Shown here: positions 38,228 to 46,732 of the stretch, piece after piece
Layout of the letters: each line of letters starts with the position of its first letter
How positions within the stretch are numbered: position 1 is the first letter of the stretch
DNA from: Enterobacteriaceae bacterium
GTDB taxonomy: Bacteria > Pseudomonadota > Gammaproteobacteria > Enterobacterales > Enterobacteriaceae
Direction of reading: 5' to 3'
Assembly (NCBI GenBank): GCA_902363335.1
Contig: CABIZV010000007.1
Span: 1-64,000 of the forward strand
Length of the DNA: 64,000 nt
The notes under the pieces: generated by a model
What the model saw: only the letters and a program-made list of their open reading frames with translations
What the model was told of the DNA's origin: nothing
The model's database searches: none
Program-made: the position numbers and the translations under genes

Positions 38228-38676
38228 GCGTTATCTCCGCGAACCAGCGTAAAGAAGTCGACCCGGCTGGCGTTAATTTCAGCCTGACGTGCGGCAATGC
38301 GCGCCGTGCGGTCGGCTTCCAGCGGGGTAATTAAGGTTTCAAGTAAGGTTTGATAGTGGGCCGGTTGCTGGAGCAGGGCATCGAGTAGCGCGCAGCGTTC
38401 GGCATGCGATTTGTCGCGGCCCATGATCCAGCTATAGCCCACGGTGCCGTTTCCGAGGCGTACGGCGGCGCGGGTCAGCGTGGTGTCACCGGCAAAAAAG
38501 CGATCGCCAATGCCGCCCATGCGGCCCTGAAGCTGGGCCAGCCCGGTTTCAGGCGCCCGAATGACGTCGTATTCGGCGGTGATATTCAGGGCGACCATTT
38601 TTTCCGCGAGGCTTGCGGGGTCGCTGTGGGACAGGACCGACATCCAGTGCTGACGGTGAGCAGTCGTGGTATGCAT
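38224..38676 (-). CDS. phnG: PhnG, C-P lyase core subunit
   Basis: A 150-residue protein, the same length as in E. coli PhnG, part of the PhnG2H2I2J2 core that makes 5-triphosphoribosyl 1-phosphonate. Typical segments are RAPETGLAQLQGRMGGIGDRF (about residues 39-59) and GNGTVGYSWIMGRDKSHAE. Directly follows phnF with no spacer. Confidence 0.97.
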   Translation of the reverse strand: MHTTTAHRQHWMSVLSHSDPASLAEKMVALNITAEYDVIRAPETGLAQLQGRMGGIGDRFFAGDTTLTRAAVRLGNGTVGYSWIMGRDKSHAERCALLDALLQQPAHYQTLLETLITPLEADRTARIAARQAEINASRVDFFTLVRGDNA

Positions 38677-39402
38677 TCAGTGCTCCATCGTAAATTCAAT
38701 CATGTCGGCGCGGGTCAGGCTGACGGAGTACTCCGTCACCTGGCCATCGCCTTCACGGTGGTTCAGGGTGCGCACGCACAGAAGCGGCGCCATATTGGGG
38801 ATTTCCAGACGCTGGCTCTCTTTGGCCTGCGCCCGGCGTGCGCTGATACGAGTCTGGCTGCGTTTGAGCGCAATACCGCACTGCTCGCGCAGGAAGTCAT
38901 GCAGCGAGCCGCTGCTGAAACTTTGCAATTGAGGCCACAAGGTGAGGTCGGCAAAGTAGTGGTCGATAAGGCACAGCGCCACGCCGTTGACCCGGCGCAG
39001 GGTGCGCAGGTGGATAACGTTGTCGCCCTCGGCAATCCCTAGCGCATCGGCGATATGCCCGGAAGCCGGGCGCAGTACCGACAGCAGCTTCTCGCTGGTG
39101 GGATGGCTGCCTTGATCGAGCAGGTTCTGGCTAAAGCGCGCCTGGGCATTGAGCGGATAGTCGAACGGGCGCATCAGCACCAGCACGCCGACGCCCTGAC
39201 GGCGCTGCACCCAGCCTTTTTCCACCAACTGGTCGATGGCGCGGCGCAGGGTATGGCGGTTAACTTCAAAACGCGCTGCCAACTGGTGCTCGGCGGGCAG
39301 GTAGTCGCCGCAGCGGTAGTTCTGACGCAGCTCTTGTTCCAGGCGAGCGGCAATCTCTTGATAACGCGTCGGATAACTGGTCGGATGTGTAGACAAGTGC
39401 AT
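38677..39402 (-). CDS. phnF: PhnF, GntR/HutC-family regulator of the phn operon
   Basis: A 241-residue GntR-family regulator, the length of E. coli PhnF when started at 39402 (MHLSTHPTSYPTRYQEIA). A winged helix-turn-helix spans about residues 15-75 (CGDYLPAEHQLAARFEVNRH) and a UTRA ligand-binding domain follows. In E. coli its regulatory role is unclear; in other bacteria PhnF represses phosphonate genes. An in-frame ATG at 39423 overlaps the phnE stop and would add seven residues; the choice is uncertain. Confidence 0.93.
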   Translation of the reverse strand: MHLSTHPTSYPTRYQEIAARLEQELRQNYRCGDYLPAEHQLAARFEVNRHTLRRAIDQLVEKGWVQRRQGVGVLVLMRPFDYPLNAQARFSQNLLDQGSHPTSEKLLSVLRPASGHIADALGIAEGDNVIHLRTLRRVNGVALCLIDHYFADLTLWPQLQSFSSGSLHDFLREQCGIALKRSQTRISARRAQAKESQRLEIPNMAPLLCVRTLNHREGDGQVTEYSVSLTRADMIEFTMEH

Positions 39403-39422
39403 AGTCAACAAAACCTCGCTCA

Positions 39423-40202
39423 TCAGATAAAGTGCTTACGCAAACGCTGTGAGAGGAAATCCAGCAAGCTGACGGTGACGATGATAAGCACCATCAGCGC
39501 GCAGGTTTGCTGGAACTGAAAGCCGCGAATCGCTTCCCATAACGTCACGCCAATCCCGCCTGCGCCCACCATGCCGACCACCGTGGCGGAGCGAACGTTG
39601 GACTCAAAACGGTACAGCGAGTAGGAGATTAAAAGCGGCATCACCTGCGGCAGGACGCCGTAGATAATTTCTTCAATTTTGTTGGCGCCGGTGGCGCGAA
39701 TGCCTTCAACCGGGCCGGGTTCAATGGCTTCCACCGCCTCAGATAGCAGTTTGGAGAGCACGCCGGTGGTGTGGATAAACAGCGCCAGCACCCCGGCGAA
39801 CGGGCCTAAACCGACGGCGACGACGAACAGCATGGCGAAAACCATTTCGTTAATCGCACGGCAGGCGTCCATCAGGCGGCGCATCGGTTGATAAACCCAC
39901 CACGGCACGAGGTTTTCGGCGCTCATCAGGCCAAACGGAATGGAGAGAACGACCGCCAGCGCGGTGCCCCAGACGGCAATTTGCAGCGTCACGGCCATCT
40001 CTTTGAGATAGTCCTGCCACTGGCTAAAGTCCGGCGGGAAGAAGTCGGCGGCGAAGGTCGCCATGTTGCCCGCGTCGGTGAACAGGGTCACCGGATTCAT
40101 TTCCGCCCCTTTCCAGGAGACGACGAGCACCGCGAGCAGGATGGCCCAGCTAATCAGCGAGAACCAGCTTCGCTTGGGTGGGGGAACGGTGATGGTTTGC
40201 AT
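39423..40202 (-). CDS. phnE: PhnE, phosphonate ABC transporter permease (intact)
   Basis: A 259-residue inner-membrane permease with about five or six helices and the EAA-like loop EAVEAIEPGPVEGIRATGANK (about residues 150-170). It forms the phosphonate importer with PhnC and PhnD. In E. coli K-12 phnE is silenced by an 8-bp duplication; here the frame is full length and uninterrupted, so phosphonate uptake should work. The ATG at 40202 (MQTITVPPPKRSW) is preferred; the frame upstream runs through REP elements. Confidence 0.96.
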   Translation of the reverse strand: MQTITVPPPKRSWFSLISWAILLAVLVVSWKGAEMNPVTLFTDAGNMATFAADFFPPDFSQWQDYLKEMAVTLQIAVWGTALAVVLSIPFGLMSAENLVPWWVYQPMRRLMDACRAINEMVFAMLFVVAVGLGPFAGVLALFIHTTGVLSKLLSEAVEAIEPGPVEGIRATGANKIEEIIYGVLPQVMPLLISYSLYRFESNVRSATVVGMVGAGGIGVTLWEAIRGFQFQQTCALMVLIIVTVSLLDFLSQRLRKHFI

Positions 40203-40218
40203 GATGGCTCCGTAGGTT

Positions 40219-40292
40219 ATTGCCGGATGGCGGCGCGAGCGCCTTATCCGGCCTACAATCGTAGGCCCGGTAAGCGAAGCGCCACCGGGCAT
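40219..40292. repeat. REP pair between phnD and phnE
   Basis: TTGCCGGATGGCGGCGCGAG...ATCCGGCCTAC (40219-40257) and TAGGCCCGGTAAGCGAAGC...CACCGGGCAT (40261-40292) form a BIME within the operon, right after the phnD stop. It may stabilise the phnCD message. Confidence 0.9.
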
Positions 40293-40297
40293 CAGGG

Positions 40298-41314
40298 TCA
40301 CTGCACCGCTTTAGTCACGGACGTCATCGCGCCAATCGCCGCCGTAGTGCGGTCAAGGTCGTTCAACCGCGCCTGGATATCGGCGGTTTTCGTCGCCTTC
40401 TCATCAGCATTCAGCGTGCCGTTGCCCTTCACCGTCTGCATCTCTTTAAACAGCGTCAGTTGACGAATCGGCAGCAATTGCAAGTCGCTTGAGGCGCGGA
40501 ACGGCGCCCAGCCCAGGCGCTCCAGCACCGCTTTTTGTTCTGGCGTTTTGCCGTAGCTCATAAAGAATTTGTAGATGTTGTCCTTGGTCTGCTCGGACAG
40601 ATTCTTACGCCACACAATCGGGTCGCCCGGGATCAGCGGCGATTTCCAGATAACCTTCAGTTGCTTGAGCTTTTCAGGTGCTGAAGTCTTTAGCTTGTCG
40701 AGGTTTTCGGTGTTGTTGGTTGCCACGTCCACCTGCTTGTTGGCCACCGCCAGCGCGTTGGTTTCGTGGCTGGCGTTGACCGTGCGTTTGAAGTCGCTGG
40801 CGGAAGCGTTATTTTTGGCAAACACGTAGTAGCCAGGGACGAGGAAACCGGAGGTGGAGTTCGGATCGCCGTTGCCGAAGGTGAGATCTTTGCGCTTGGC
40901 GAGCAGTTCGTTGAGGTTGTTGATTGGGCTGTCTTTATTGACGATCAGCACGCTCCAGTAACCCGGTGAACCGTCGGCGGCAACGGTCTGGGCGAACACC
41001 TGACCGTTTGCGCGATCCACCGCTTCCATGGCGGAGAGGTTGCCGTACCAGGCGATGTCCACTTTATTAAAGCGCATGCCCTGGATGATCCCGGCATAGT
41101 CCGGCGCGAAGAAGGCGTTCACTTTCACCCCCAGCGACTTTTCCATGTCCTTCAGGAACGGTTCCCATTGCGGCTTTAAATTCTGCTGTGATTCCGTCGA
41201 AATAATGCCGAAGTTCAGCGCTTTTTCCTGCTCTTCGGCGTGGGCCGGGGCCAGCAGGGTGCTAAGACTAAACAGGCTGGTAAAGGCCAGCGCGGCAACC
41301 GTTTTATAGCTCAT
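40298..41314 (-). CDS. phnD: PhnD, phosphonate-binding periplasmic protein
   Basis: A 338-residue periplasmic binding protein, the length of E. coli PhnD when started at 41314 (MSYKTVAALAFTSLFSLSTL). The signal peptide ends at PAHA (about residue 26). The mature part shows FGIISTESQQNLKPQWEPFL and DIAWYGNLSAMEA, which line the alkylphosphonate pocket in PhnD. It delivers phosphonates, best 2-aminoethylphosphonate, to PhnE-PhnC. Another ATG at 41320 sits too close to the GAGGA box. Confidence 0.97.
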   Translation of the reverse strand: MSYKTVAALAFTSLFSLSTLLAPAHAEEQEKALNFGIISTESQQNLKPQWEPFLKDMEKSLGVKVNAFFAPDYAGIIQGMRFNKVDIAWYGNLSAMEAVDRANGQVFAQTVAADGSPGYWSVLIVNKDSPINNLNELLAKRKDLTFGNGDPNSTSGFLVPGYYVFAKNNASASDFKRTVNASHETNALAVANKQVDVATNNTENLDKLKTSAPEKLKQLKVIWKSPLIPGDPIVWRKNLSEQTKDNIYKFFMSYGKTPEQKAVLERLGWAPFRASSDLQLLPIRQLTLFKEMQTVKGNGTLNADEKATKTADIQARLNDLDRTTAAIGAMTSVTKAVQ

Positions 41315-41337
41315 TTCCATTCCTCAATCGTCGGGAG

Positions 41338-42126
41338 TCAGGCAGCCTGCGCGTTCTCTTCGACGCGGTTAATGCTGCGGTAGAGATGGTCAAAACGTTC
41401 GTTATCAAACTGTTGGCTGCTGCCGTCGTAGAACACGTGTCCCTGACGCAGCGCGACGATGCGTTCGCAGTAGCGCAGCGCATAGTCGACCTGGTGCAGC
41501 GTCACCACCACGGTGATGCCATCGGTCTGGTTGATGTCGCGCAGGGTGTCCATCACGATGCGCGCCGATTCCGGGTCCAGCGAGGCGATGGGTTCATCGG
41601 CGAGGATCACCTTCGCCTGCTGCATCAGCGCGCGGGCAATCGCAACGCGCTGCTGCTGGCCGCCGGAGAGGGTGGATACGCGCTGGTGGGCCATGTGCGC
41701 CATGCCCACTCGGGTCAATGCCTGCAAGGCGCGCTGCTTCTGCTCGCGGGTAAACCAGTTAAAACAGGTGCGCCAGAACGGCGTGCTGCCCAGCGCGCCA
41801 ATCAGCACGTTCTCCAGTACGCTCAGGCGATTCACCAGGTTGAACTGCTGGAAGATGTAGCCGGTGTGGGCGCGGCTTTGACGGATATCGCGCGCCAGAC
41901 GGCCGGCCTTTTGTACCGTTTTGCCTAATAGCTCGACGTGACTCTCAGGCGTTTTGTCGCCCACAATCAGGCCGCTCAGATGGCGTAAGAGGGTGGATTT
42001 GCCAGAACCGGACGGCCCAAGCAGAGCGACCATCTCACCGGCGCGCACGTTCAGATCAATGGCGTGCAGCACCTGATGTTGATTGAACGTCTTGTTGAGT
42101 TTTTCAACGCGAATCATCGTTTGCAT
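41338..42126 (-). CDS. phnC: PhnC, phosphonate ABC transporter ATPase
   Basis: A 262-residue ATPase, equal in length to E. coli PhnC, with Walker A GPSGSGKSTLL, signature LSGGQQQR and Walker B VILADEP. It powers phosphonate import by PhnE/PhnD. First gene of the 14-gene phnCDEFGHIJKLMNOP operon and preceded by a Pho box. Confidence 0.97.
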   Translation of the reverse strand: MQTMIRVEKLNKTFNQHQVLHAIDLNVRAGEMVALLGPSGSGKSTLLRHLSGLIVGDKTPESHVELLGKTVQKAGRLARDIRQSRAHTGYIFQQFNLVNRLSVLENVLIGALGSTPFWRTCFNWFTREQKQRALQALTRVGMAHMAHQRVSTLSGGQQQRVAIARALMQQAKVILADEPIASLDPESARIVMDTLRDINQTDGITVVVTLHQVDYALRYCERIVALRQGHVFYDGSSQQFDNERFDHLYRSINRVEENAQAA

Positions 42127-42170
42127 GCGGGAACCCCTTTAAAAAAGTGGCTCTATCGTGGCGAAGTAAT

Positions 42171-42199
42171 GTGACGTTTGGGTTAACGGTTGATGACTG
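42171..42199 (-). promoter_or_regulatory. Pho box of the phn operon
   Basis: The reverse strand upstream of phnC carries three 7-mers related to the PhoB half-site CTGTCAT, spaced 11 bp apart: CAGTCAT, CGTTAAC and ACGTCAC with CAAC and CCAA between them. This layout of direct repeats is the PhoB-binding pattern, and the E. coli phn operon is under PhoB control. Phosphate-starvation induction is therefore expected. Confidence 0.65.
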
Positions 42200-42236
42200 G
42201 GCGATGAATAATTGGCGGGATTTCAATGACAGGCCG

Positions 42237-42256
42237 GGAGGCTGGGCCTCCCGGGG
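42237..42256 (-). terminator. Hairpin after yjdN
   Basis: A GC-rich stem (CCGGGAGGC / GCCTCCCGG) directly follows the yjdN stop. No T-run follows it, so it may act as a weak or Rho-assisted transcript end ahead of the phn promoter. Confidence 0.5.
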
Positions 42257-42259
42257 AGA

Positions 42260-42706
42260 TCAGAGCGTTGGCTCTTGCTGTTTAACGACGTTAATCATCC
42301 ACGGCACGCCGTAGCGGTCGACTACGCGACCAAAACCGTGCGCCCAGAAGGTTTCCTGCCACGGCATTTCCACCTTGCCGTTGGCGGCAAGGTTATCGAA
42401 CCAGCGTTTGCCTTCTTTCACGTCCTGGGTGTCGAGCACCAGGGTGAAACCGGCGTAGTGGATATCGTCGGGGGAGATGGAATCACTCATCATGATATCG
42501 CTACCGGCAATCGACACGTTGGCGTGAGCGATGGCGCTGTCGGGGAATTTGAGGCCGGACGGGCAGCCGCCTTCATCATCCATGGCGGACGGCGGCATTT
42601 CGCCGAAGGTGATTTTGTAGCGCAGCTCCGCGCCCAGCGCCTGTTGGTAGTAGGCGATAGCGTCGGCGCAGTTGCCGGAAAAAGCGAGATAGGGACTTAA
42701 TGGCAT
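42260..42706 (-). CDS. yjdN: YjdN (PhnB), glyoxalase-fold protein
   Basis: A 148-residue vicinal-oxygen-chelate (glyoxalase/dioxygenase fold) protein, formerly PhnB, 147 residues in E. coli. Paired beta-alpha-beta-beta-beta modules are seen, with LSPYLAFSGNCADAIAYYQ at the start and PWQETFWAHGFGRVVDRYG in the second half. It is a 3-demethylubiquinone-9 methyltransferase-like (DUF) fold member without known activity and is not required for phosphonate use. The start at 42706 is set by family homology. Confidence 0.94.
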   Translation of the reverse strand: MPLSPYLAFSGNCADAIAYYQQALGAELRYKITFGEMPPSAMDDEGGCPSGLKFPDSAIAHANVSIAGSDIMMSDSISPDDIHYAGFTLVLDTQDVKEGKRWFDNLAANGKVEMPWQETFWAHGFGRVVDRYGVPWMINVVKQQEPTL

Positions 42707-42779
42707 GATCGTTACCTCAGGTAAGGATAGCCCATTAAGTGTAGTGCGAGTGGGGGCGGAGGGCGAAGCGCGGCGGGGG

Positions 42780-42865
42780 GATTGCCGGATGGCGATGCTT
42801 CGCTTATCCGGCCTACAACGAACTGTGCACCCTGTAGGCCGGATAAGCGAAGCGCCATCCGGCAA
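42780..42865. repeat. REP pair between yjdN and yjdM
   Basis: TTGCCGGATGGCGATGCTTC...ATCCGGCCTAC and the inverted TAGGCCGGATAAGCGAAGC...CATCCGGCAA make a symmetrical BIME between two genes of the same direction. Confidence 0.92.
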
Positions 42866-42878
42866 CACCGTACAGAAA

Positions 42879-43214
42879 TCAGTTCTTTTTCACGAACTCA
42901 GATTTCAGCTTCATCTGGCCAAAGCCGTCGATTTTGCAATCGATGTTGTGATCGCCTTCCACCAGACGGATGTTCTTCACTTTAGTGCCGATTTTCAGCA
43001 TTGAAGAGCTGCCCTTGACCTTCAGGTCTTTAATCACGGTAACGCTGTCGCCATCGACCAGCAGGTTGCCGTTGGCATCTTTGACAATCAGCTCGTCGCT
43101 GTCGGCTGCGGGTTCAGCATCGTTCCACTCGTGCGCGCATTCCGGGCAGATAAACATGCCGTTGTCTTCATAGGTGTATTCGGAGTTGCATTGTGGGCAA
43201 TGGGGTAATGACAT
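42879..43214 (-). CDS. yjdM: YjdM (PhnA), zinc-ribbon protein
   Basis: A 111-residue protein, same length as E. coli YjdM. The N-terminal zinc ribbon uses the CPQC and CPEC pairs (residues 6-9 and about 23-26); the C-terminal part is the PhnA domain (GDSVTVIKDLKVKGSSS...). The old name phnA reflects position only; it is not the phosphonoacetate hydrolase of pseudomonads. Role unknown. Confidence 0.95.
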   Translation of the reverse strand: MSLPHCPQCNSEYTYEDNGMFICPECAHEWNDAEPAADSDELIVKDANGNLLVDGDSVTVIKDLKVKGSSSMLKIGTKVKNIRLVEGDHNIDCKIDGFGQMKLKSEFVKKN

Positions 43215-43361
43215 GGGATATCCTCAAAAGTGCAGTGCGAAAGGCAAAGGCCTATAAAACGGCAAATCGCCGAAAATGGCCTTAATGATACAACAAAACC
43301 CTGCATTTGTCGGTGTTATCCGGAGTTTGGTTGACGAATGGTCAGAAAACGAGGGGATGTT

Positions 43362-43453
43362 TCCCCCCTCTCCTTTGCAGGGAGAGGCCGGGGTGAGGGT
43401 ACAGCGTGCACGTTTCCCCCTCACCCTAACCCTCTCCCCAAGGGGAGAGGGGA
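43362..43453. repeat. Inverted pair of CCCTCTCC-type repeats
   Basis: CCCCCCTCTCCTTTGCAGGGAGAGGCCGGGGTGAGGG is followed, inverted, by CCCCTCACCCTAACCCTCTCCCC...GGGGAGAGGGG. Related to the element at 21997-22031. It lies between yjdM and the kdgT-like gene's stop and may form a long hairpin in RNA. Confidence 0.7.
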
Positions 43454-43457
43454 CTGA

Positions 43458-44456
43458 TTAGTGATGCGCGGGCTGTTGAGCGCTTTCTGCTATGTTTTCT
43501 GCGGGCTGCGGCTTGCCGTAACGTTTGGCGTACAGCGCAGTAATAATCGGCACCAGGATCGCGGTGACAATGACGCTTGCGGCAACCAATGCTGTGGCAG
43601 AGGCAGCAACCGGCGCAAACGACGGGTTAATCTGCGCGATGATCACCGGGTTGGCCACGGCAGCACCGGCGGCCGAGGAGGCGGCAACCCCTGCTGTACC
43701 GTTACCGCCACCAATCACGCGGTCGGCGATAATCAGCGGAATACCGGTGATGATGATCACCGCTACACCCAGAACGATACCCAGCAGACCGGTGTCGAGG
43801 ATGACGTTCAGATTAATGGTGTTACCCAGCGCGAAACCGAAGAACGGAATCAGTACCGGCGTGGCTTTGCTGAAGAAGGAACGCAGGTCGTGGTCGAGGT
43901 TACCCAGCGCAAAACCAATCAGGAATGGCAGCACGGCACCGATAAAGTGGTGCGGTTCAAATGAGGCCAGGCCTGCGGAACCCAGGATGACCATGGTCAT
44001 CAGCGGGCCAGATTCCAGAGACATCAGCACAAACGCGCCGGACTCTTCTTTCGTACCGTATTGATTCATCAGGCTGGCGTACAGGCCGCCGTTAGTCATA
44101 TCCATCGCGGAAACGATAGCCAGAACCGACAGTCCGGCAAAGAATCCGGTTTGAATTCCGCTATCCGGGATGAACATCGCCGCAATCATTGCCACGACCC
44201 ACGCCACCGCTATTTTGGTCAGAACCAGCGCGCCAGATTTACGTAATACCGTGCCGGTGGCACGTAAATCAATCGAGGCACCAATACAGAAGAACCAGAC
44301 CGCCAGAATAGGGACTGTTCCGCCAATCATACCTTTGGTGAAAGAGCCAAAATATTCGCCGGTGCTCGGTGCAAAGGTATTTAAAATTGCCCCTAACAAT
44401 AGCGGGATAAGCATCATCCCACCCGGGATTCGTTCCATTGTCGCTTTAATCTTCAT
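43458..44456 (-). CDS. kdgT: 2-keto-3-deoxygluconate permease, KdgT family
   Basis: A 332-residue integral membrane protein (E. coli KdgT has 327) with about ten helices. Family motifs are present from the start (MERIPGGMMLIPLLLGA), GTVPILAVWFFCIGASIDL, AMDMTNGGLYASLMNQYGTK and the Gly/Ala-rich GTAGVAASSAAGAAVANPV. It imports 2-keto-3-deoxygluconate, a pectin and uronate breakdown product, with protons. Its place between yjdM and proP is occupied by crfC-yjcZ in E. coli. It could be a paralogue of the usual kdgT. A KdgR-like operator lies upstream. Confidence 0.88.
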   Translation of the reverse strand: MKIKATMERIPGGMMLIPLLLGAILNTFAPSTGEYFGSFTKGMIGGTVPILAVWFFCIGASIDLRATGTVLRKSGALVLTKIAVAWVVAMIAAMFIPDSGIQTGFFAGLSVLAIVSAMDMTNGGLYASLMNQYGTKEESGAFVLMSLESGPLMTMVILGSAGLASFEPHHFIGAVLPFLIGFALGNLDHDLRSFFSKATPVLIPFFGFALGNTINLNVILDTGLLGIVLGVAVIIITGIPLIIADRVIGGGNGTAGVAASSAAGAAVANPVIIAQINPSFAPVAASATALVAASVIVTAILVPIITALYAKRYGKPQPAENIAESAQQPAHH

Positions 44457-44609
44457 CTTGCATCCTCGCTTCTCATCACCACAAGGTGATGGAAGAGGTT
44501 AAGTATAATATTTTCAGCTAATTAGCTTGCTATCATCTGGTGTTGGTATCCCAGCTATCACCCAATGCGGGTGGCGTTTGCTGACATCTCTAACGCGGTT
44601 TCAGACGCT

Positions 44610-44661
44610 ATAATGCATTTACCGGAATGCTGATTCAATGAAAATAAAACGCCGTTTTAGA
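44610..44661 (-). promoter_or_regulatory. Candidate kdgT promoter with KdgR-like operator
   Basis: The stretch AATAAAACGCCGTTTTAGA at 44643-44661 agrees at 17 of 19 positions with the KdgR consensus AATRAAAYNNNRTTTYATT. Just downstream in the kdgT direction lie a -35-like TTGAAT (44638-44633) and a -10-like CATTAT (44615-44610) with a 17-bp spacer. This would place kdgT under KdgR, as in E. coli, with a leader of about 150 bases. Confidence 0.55.
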
Positions 44662-44870
44662 TATATAGATCACATATTTCATAAGTTGAATCTGAACTCT
44701 GATAAGAAATAAAAGAGCTGTGAAAGAAATGTAAAAAACTCTGAAAAGTGATAGCTATTAATTGATTAATAAATAGACAGCGTAGGTAAGGTATTGTCGC
44801 GATGGAAAAATTAAATCCAGGGAAAAATGTGAGGGAATTATTTCGCCGAGGTGGCAGGGAGTAATTCTTT

Positions 44871-45033
44871 TGTTAAGTTGATCACAATAAAAATCGCTGT
44901 TAGGGTAAATAGGATTATCCCTCAAACGGTCATTTTTCGAGGGTTGCCTTTTTAACTAATACGCCAGCAGGCTCAACAGGTTTGGTTGTCTGGAAATACA
45001 TACACCAACAAAGACATGCAAACCTGCTACGCT
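44871..45033 (+). promoter_or_regulatory. proP promoter region: CRP site (P1) and sigma-S-like P2
   Basis: A CRP-like site TGTTAAGTTGATCACA at 44871-44886 is close to the CRP site known at E. coli proP P1. About 110 bases before the proP start, CTACGCTTGAA (45027-45037) resembles a sigma-S -10 element, in keeping with P2. The whole 686-base gap between kdgT and proP holds no credible gene; the rest is AT-rich and probably binds Fis and H-NS. Confidence 0.55.
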
Positions 45034-45142
45034 TGAATAAACGGAACCGGGATCACCAAAGGTCCTATACGCACTCTAGCAAACACTGTGTCGTTTGCAG
45101 CCACTGGGTGTGCGTTCAAGGCGAAATTGAACGAGGAAAACC

Positions 45143-46645
45143 ATGCTTAAAAGGAAAAAAGTAAAGCCGATCACGATTCGTGACGTCACTATTATTGACG
45201 ATGCCAAACTACGCAAAGCCATCACTGCCGCCTCTTTGGGGAACGCGATGGAGTGGTTTGACTTTGGTGTTTATGGGTTTGTTGCTTATGCGTTAGGTAA
45301 AGTCTTCTTCCCGGATGCAGATCCAAGCGTGCAGATGATTGCCGCGCTGGGTACTTTCTCCGTCCCATTCCTGATTCGCCCGCTGGGTGGATTGTTCTTC
45401 GGGATGCTCGGGGATAAATACGGTCGACAGAAGATACTGTCTATCACCATTATCATTATGTCGATCAGTACATTCTGTATTGGTCTTATTCCGTCGTATG
45501 AGACGATTGGTATCTGGGCACCTATCCTGCTGCTGCTGTGTAAAATGGCGCAGGGCTTCTCGGTCGGTGGTGAATATACCGGTGCGTCGATCTTTGTTGC
45601 GGAATACTCGCCTGACCGTAAACGTGGCTTTATGGGCAGCTGGCTGGACTTCGGTTCTATTGCCGGGTTTGTCATGGGCGCGGGGCTGGTAGTACTGCTT
45701 TCGACCGCCGTCGGCGAAGCGAACTTCCTTGAGTGGGGCTGGCGTATTCCGTTCTTCGTGGCCTTGCCGCTGGGGATAATTGGTCTTTACCTGCGTCATG
45801 CGCTGGAAGAGACACCGGCGTTCCAGCAGCACGTTGATAAGCTTGAGCAGGGCGATCGTCAGGGCTTGCAGGATGGGCCGAAGGTCTCGTTTAAAGAGAT
45901 TGCTACGAAACACTGGCGCAGCCTGCTGGCGTGTATTGGCCTGGTTATCTCGACCAACGTCACTTACTACATGCTGTTGACCTACATGCCGAGCTATCTG
46001 TCGCATAACCTGCACTACTCGGAAGACCACGGTGTACTGATTATTATCGCCATCATGATCGGTATGCTGTTCGTGCAGCCGGTAATGGGTCTGCTGAGCG
46101 ACCGTTTCGGTCGTCGTCCGTTTATCGTTGTGGGTAGCGTGGCGTTGCTGGTGTTCTCGATTCCGGCCTTTATCCTGATTAACAGCAACTCGATTGGCCT
46201 GATTTTCTCCGGTCTGCTGCTGCTGGCGGTGATTCTGAACTGCTTCACCGGGGTTATGGCTTCGTCGTTACCGGCGATGTTCCCGACCCACATCCGCTAC
46301 AGTGCGCTGGCGAGTGCGTTTAATATCTCGGTACTGGTTGCCGGTCTGACGCCAACGCTTGCCGCATGGCTGGTGGAATCCACGCAAGACCTGATGATGC
46401 CTGCGTATTACCTGATGGTGGTTGCGGTGATTGGTTTGATTACCGGTGTGACGATGAAAGAGACCGCTAACCGACCGCTGAAAGGCGCGACGCCTGCGGC
46501 ATCGGATATGGCGGAAGCGAAAGAGATCCTCCAGGAGCACCATGACCACATCGAGCATAAGATTGAAGACCTCGATGAGGAAATTGCCGCCCTGCAGGAA
46601 AAACGTTCGCAGCTGGTCATGCAGCATCCGAAGATTAATGAGTAA
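45143..46645 (+). CDS. proP: Proline/glycine betaine transporter ProP
   Basis: A 500-residue major facilitator superfamily osmosensor-transporter, the same length as E. coli ProP. It has twelve transmembrane helices; the MFS motif GMLGDKYGRQKIL lies between TM2 and TM3, and its repeat LLSDRFGRRP lies in the second half. The C-terminal tail (about residues 456-500, KEILQEHHDHIEHKIEDLDE...) is the antiparallel coiled coil that tunes osmotic activation. It imports proline, glycine betaine and ectoine at high osmolality. Confidence 0.98.
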   Translation: MLKRKKVKPITIRDVTIIDDAKLRKAITAASLGNAMEWFDFGVYGFVAYALGKVFFPDADPSVQMIAALGTFSVPFLIRPLGGLFFGMLGDKYGRQKILSITIIIMSISTFCIGLIPSYETIGIWAPILLLLCKMAQGFSVGGEYTGASIFVAEYSPDRKRGFMGSWLDFGSIAGFVMGAGLVVLLSTAVGEANFLEWGWRIPFFVALPLGIIGLYLRHALEETPAFQQHVDKLEQGDRQGLQDGPKVSFKEIATKHWRSLLACIGLVISTNVTYYMLLTYMPSYLSHNLHYSEDHGVLIIIAIMIGMLFVQPVMGLLSDRFGRRPFIVVGSVALLVFSIPAFILINSNSIGLIFSGLLLLAVILNCFTGVMASSLPAMFPTHIRYSALASAFNISVLVAGLTPTLAAWLVESTQDLMMPAYYLMVVAVIGLITGVTMKETANRPLKGATPAASDMAEAKEILQEHHDHIEHKIEDLDEEIAALQEKRSQLVMQHPKINE

Positions 46646-46663
46646 GGTGTGAGTCTGGCACCG

Positions 46664-46705
46664 AGCGGCCCCGGGGGCGGCGTTTCACGCCTTGCCCGGG
46701 CTACC
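46664..46705. repeat. REP-like palindrome after proP
   Basis: CCGAGCGGCCCCGGGGGCGG...CGCCTTGCCCGGGCTACC is a GTAGCCCGG-type palindrome just after the proP stop and likely serves as part of its transcript end. Confidence 0.65.
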
Positions 46706-46732
46706 AAACCGCACGGATTTGCCATTTGAATC

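Noticed and set aside
44982..45164. 60-codon frame upstream of proP
   Set aside because: Overlaps the proP promoter and start and has no recognisable similarity.
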